Source of the DNA: Lasiosphaeria ovina
Lineage: Eukaryota > Ascomycota > Sordariomycetes > Sordariales > Lasiosphaeriaceae
DNA length: 64,000 nt
Reading direction: 5' to 3'
NCBI GenBank assembly: GCA_033439765.1
Contig: JAULSN010000003.1
Coordinates: forward strand, 4,650,001 to 4,714,000
The notes under the pieces were generated by a model. The model ran no database searches and was not told where the DNA came from. It worked only from the letters and a program-made list of their open reading frames with translations. Shown here in pieces: positions 62,350 through 64,000 of this stretch; the first letter of the stretch is position 1, and each line of letters opens with the position of its first letter. Made by a program: the position numbers and the translations under genes.

Positions 62350-63795
62350 ATGACGGCACAATCATTAAACTACATCAATGCTGTCTACTATCCCTCCTGG
62401 AGGGTCTACAAAGGTTTACCTCCCTCGTCCCTTCGTCTCGACTGCGTCACCCACGTCTTATATGCCTTTGTGAGGTAAGCGAATCCAAAACATCGTCATT
62501 TCCACCCCCCCAAAGTAATTGTCTCATTCATCTACTTACCATCTCTTAGGATCAATGAAGACGGTAGCTTGCGGGTAAAATTTTGCTCCACATGTCGAAA
62601 CCCTTTTATTTTTCAGTTGCGCTTCGGTATCGCATACCACTTGCTCCTGAGAACAGCCCGTATCGCCTCGTTCCCCATAACATTTTACTAACAGGAATCC
62701 GCCTGCACTTAGTTCGCTGACGAACGCGCCGACATCGTCGTTCCCGTCGATGGCGAGAAAGGCGGCCTCGCGGCCCTCGCCAAAGCCAAGCGCGAGAACC
62801 CCCACATCCGCACGCTGATCTCGGTCGGTGGTGGCTCCGGAAGTGCCGAATTTCCAGCTCTCGCCGGGAACCCACAGGCGAGAGCCAAGTTCGCAACCGA
62901 GGTGGAGGAGTTTGTCGCCAAATGGAGTTTCGACGGGGTGGACAGTAAGCTGAGGCGCACACTCTCCAACGACACACAGCGGCCCCTTTATTTTATTAAA
63001 AAAGAGAAATAATACCGAGAAAGAAAAAAAAGAAAAAGAAGAAATGCTAATCATGTGTGGCAAAAACCCCCCCAAAAAGTCGATTGGGAACACCCATCCA
63101 CCACCCAGCAGGGCAAGGATTACGTTTCTCTCTTGCAAGCCCTGAGGGCCGTCTTGCCGCCGCCATACCTCGTCGTCTCGGCCCTCCCGACGGCCGAGTA
63201 CGTGCTCAAGCACATCGATCTGCCCGCCGTCGCCGATCTCGTCTCCTTCGTTAACCTCATGGCCTACGACTTCACTGGTCTCTGGGCCAAAGCAGCCGGC
63301 CATCACGCGCAACTTATGGCCTGTCCCCATGCCGGCACCGGCGCCCCCACGAAATGCGCCTCCACCGGCGTCGACTACCTCCGCGACCACGGCATCCCCT
63401 CGGAGAAGATCGTGCTGGGAGTCCCTACCTACGCCCGCTGTTTTAGCCAGGCCCGAGAGCCGGGACATGCATTCAAGGGGGCCAGCCTGGTAGAATACCG
63501 CGATCTCGACGAGGTTTGTGTCCGGGACGCGACGGTGCACGTCGCTGCGGCAGCCGCGAGCTATGTGGATGAGGCCGGCTTCGCGAGCGACAAGGGCAAA
63601 AGAAGCGAGCCGCTGGGGTTCATGAGCTTCGATGTGCCCGAGACGGTCAGGGCCAAGGGACAGTATGTGAAGACGGCTAGACTCGGTGGCTTGTTCTACT
63701 GGACGGGGACAGGAGACCGGGACGGTAGCGAGAGTCTTGTGGCCGCCGGGTTCGCCGAGCTCGGGGCTGACAGCGCGGCCTCGTCGGGGGGGTGA
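62350..63795 (+). CDS. GH18 chitinase (class V type), no signal peptide seen
   Basis: Hydrolyses chitin or related GlcNAc polymers by substrate-assisted catalysis. Exons are 62350-62474, 62550-62574, 62713-62944 and 63080-63795, giving 365 residues; exon 2 is only 25 nt. The opening YINAVYYPSWRVYKGLPPSS then CVTHVLYAFVRINEDG is the usual first strand of the barrel. TLISVGGGSGSAEFP is the SxGG motif. The catalytic DGVDIDWE (124-131, acid Glu131) is created exactly across intron 3. VNLMAYDFTGLWA supplies the conserved Met-Tyr-Asp, and GGLFYWTGTGDRDG the barrel Trp. The N terminus lacks an obvious secretion signal, so the enzyme may act internally or leave by another route, or an upstream exon is missing. 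It follows the chitin-synthase-like gene on the same strand. Confidence 0.9.
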
Positions 63796-64000
63796 GTGTT
63801 GGTTGGAGGGGATACAGTTCCAAAGACACGTTCCTAGGCCTAGTTTTGGGACACCGGCCCACCGCTAAGTATCTACCGTTTTCCCTTGCCCATGCAAGCA
63901 GCCTACGTTATCAGGACCTATCGAATTACTACTCGTACCTAAAACTTAACTTTAGGTAGTTACCGTGGACTTTTTTTTCGAGATGACTCAATCAAGCCGC

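Noticed and set aside
1..64000. CRISPR arrays, bacterial operons or prophage
   Set aside because: Spliced genes and fungal families throughout; no spaced direct-repeat array was seen.

Overview
The window comes from a filamentous ascomycete (Pezizomycotina, most likely a Sordariomycete). Coding DNA is GC-rich. Introns are short (50-145 nt, GT-AG) and interrupt typical fungal enzyme families: an AA9 polysaccharide monooxygenase, a GH5 exo-glucanase, a GH18 chitinase, an NmrA-like reductase and a Ste6-type ABC pump. The housekeeping genes (proteasome RPN2, capping triphosphatase CET1, PBDC1) are of fungal type. No ribosomal RNA, confident tRNA or CRISPR array was seen. Exon joins were worked out by hand from splice signals and reading-frame continuity, so small exons and start codons carry the most uncertainty.

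Layout. 1-2.1 kb: secreted AA9 LPMO (+). 2.5-7.45 kb: Ste6-like ABC exporter (-). 8.3-9.0 kb: PBDC1 (-). 10.4-12.6 kb: unrecognised 683-residue protein (+). 13.2-14.2 kb: short-chain dehydrogenase (-). 14.2-18.4 kb: gene-poor, with exon-like scraps. 18.4-19.85 kb: GH5 exo-beta-1,3-glucanase (+). 19.85-25.25 kb: gene-poor, with a kinase scrap, a BTB-like relic and an orphan exon. 25.25-27.5 kb: MFS transporter (+). 27.9-29.3 kb: DUF1769/Duc1-like protein (-). 29.7-30.8 kb: exon-like scraps. 31.1-34.7 kb: RPN2 (-), divergent from CET1 (+, 36.2-38.9 kb). 41.2-42.3 kb: NmrA/isoflavone-reductase-like protein (+). 43.0-45.2 kb: coiled-coil protein with 18-residue repeats (-). 45.35-45.62 kb: MITE-like element. 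46.4-46.9 kb: single-pass membrane protein (-). 48.7-50.7 kb: alpha/beta hydrolase (+). 50.9-52.0 kb: cupin protein (-).

52.7-55.85 kb is a graveyard of three recognisable dead genes: an FBXO31-like F-box protein, an NCS1 purine/cytosine permease and an aldo-keto reductase. They carry frameshifts, and several of their in-frame stops look like CAG to TAG or TGG to TAG changes, which is the C-to-T at CpA pattern left by repeat-induced point mutation.

56.6-63.8 kb holds the most interesting intact group. A nucleotide-sugar 6-dehydrogenase with a GGHCIP catalytic loop is divergently paired with a chitin-synthase-like GT2, and a GH18 chitinase follows downstream. One gene could make a uronic-acid sugar nucleotide, one a membrane polysaccharide synthase and one an endo-acting hydrolase. 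I infer a candidate locus for a chitin-related, possibly uronic-acid-containing, exopolysaccharide. The families are visible in the sequence; the product is a hypothesis.
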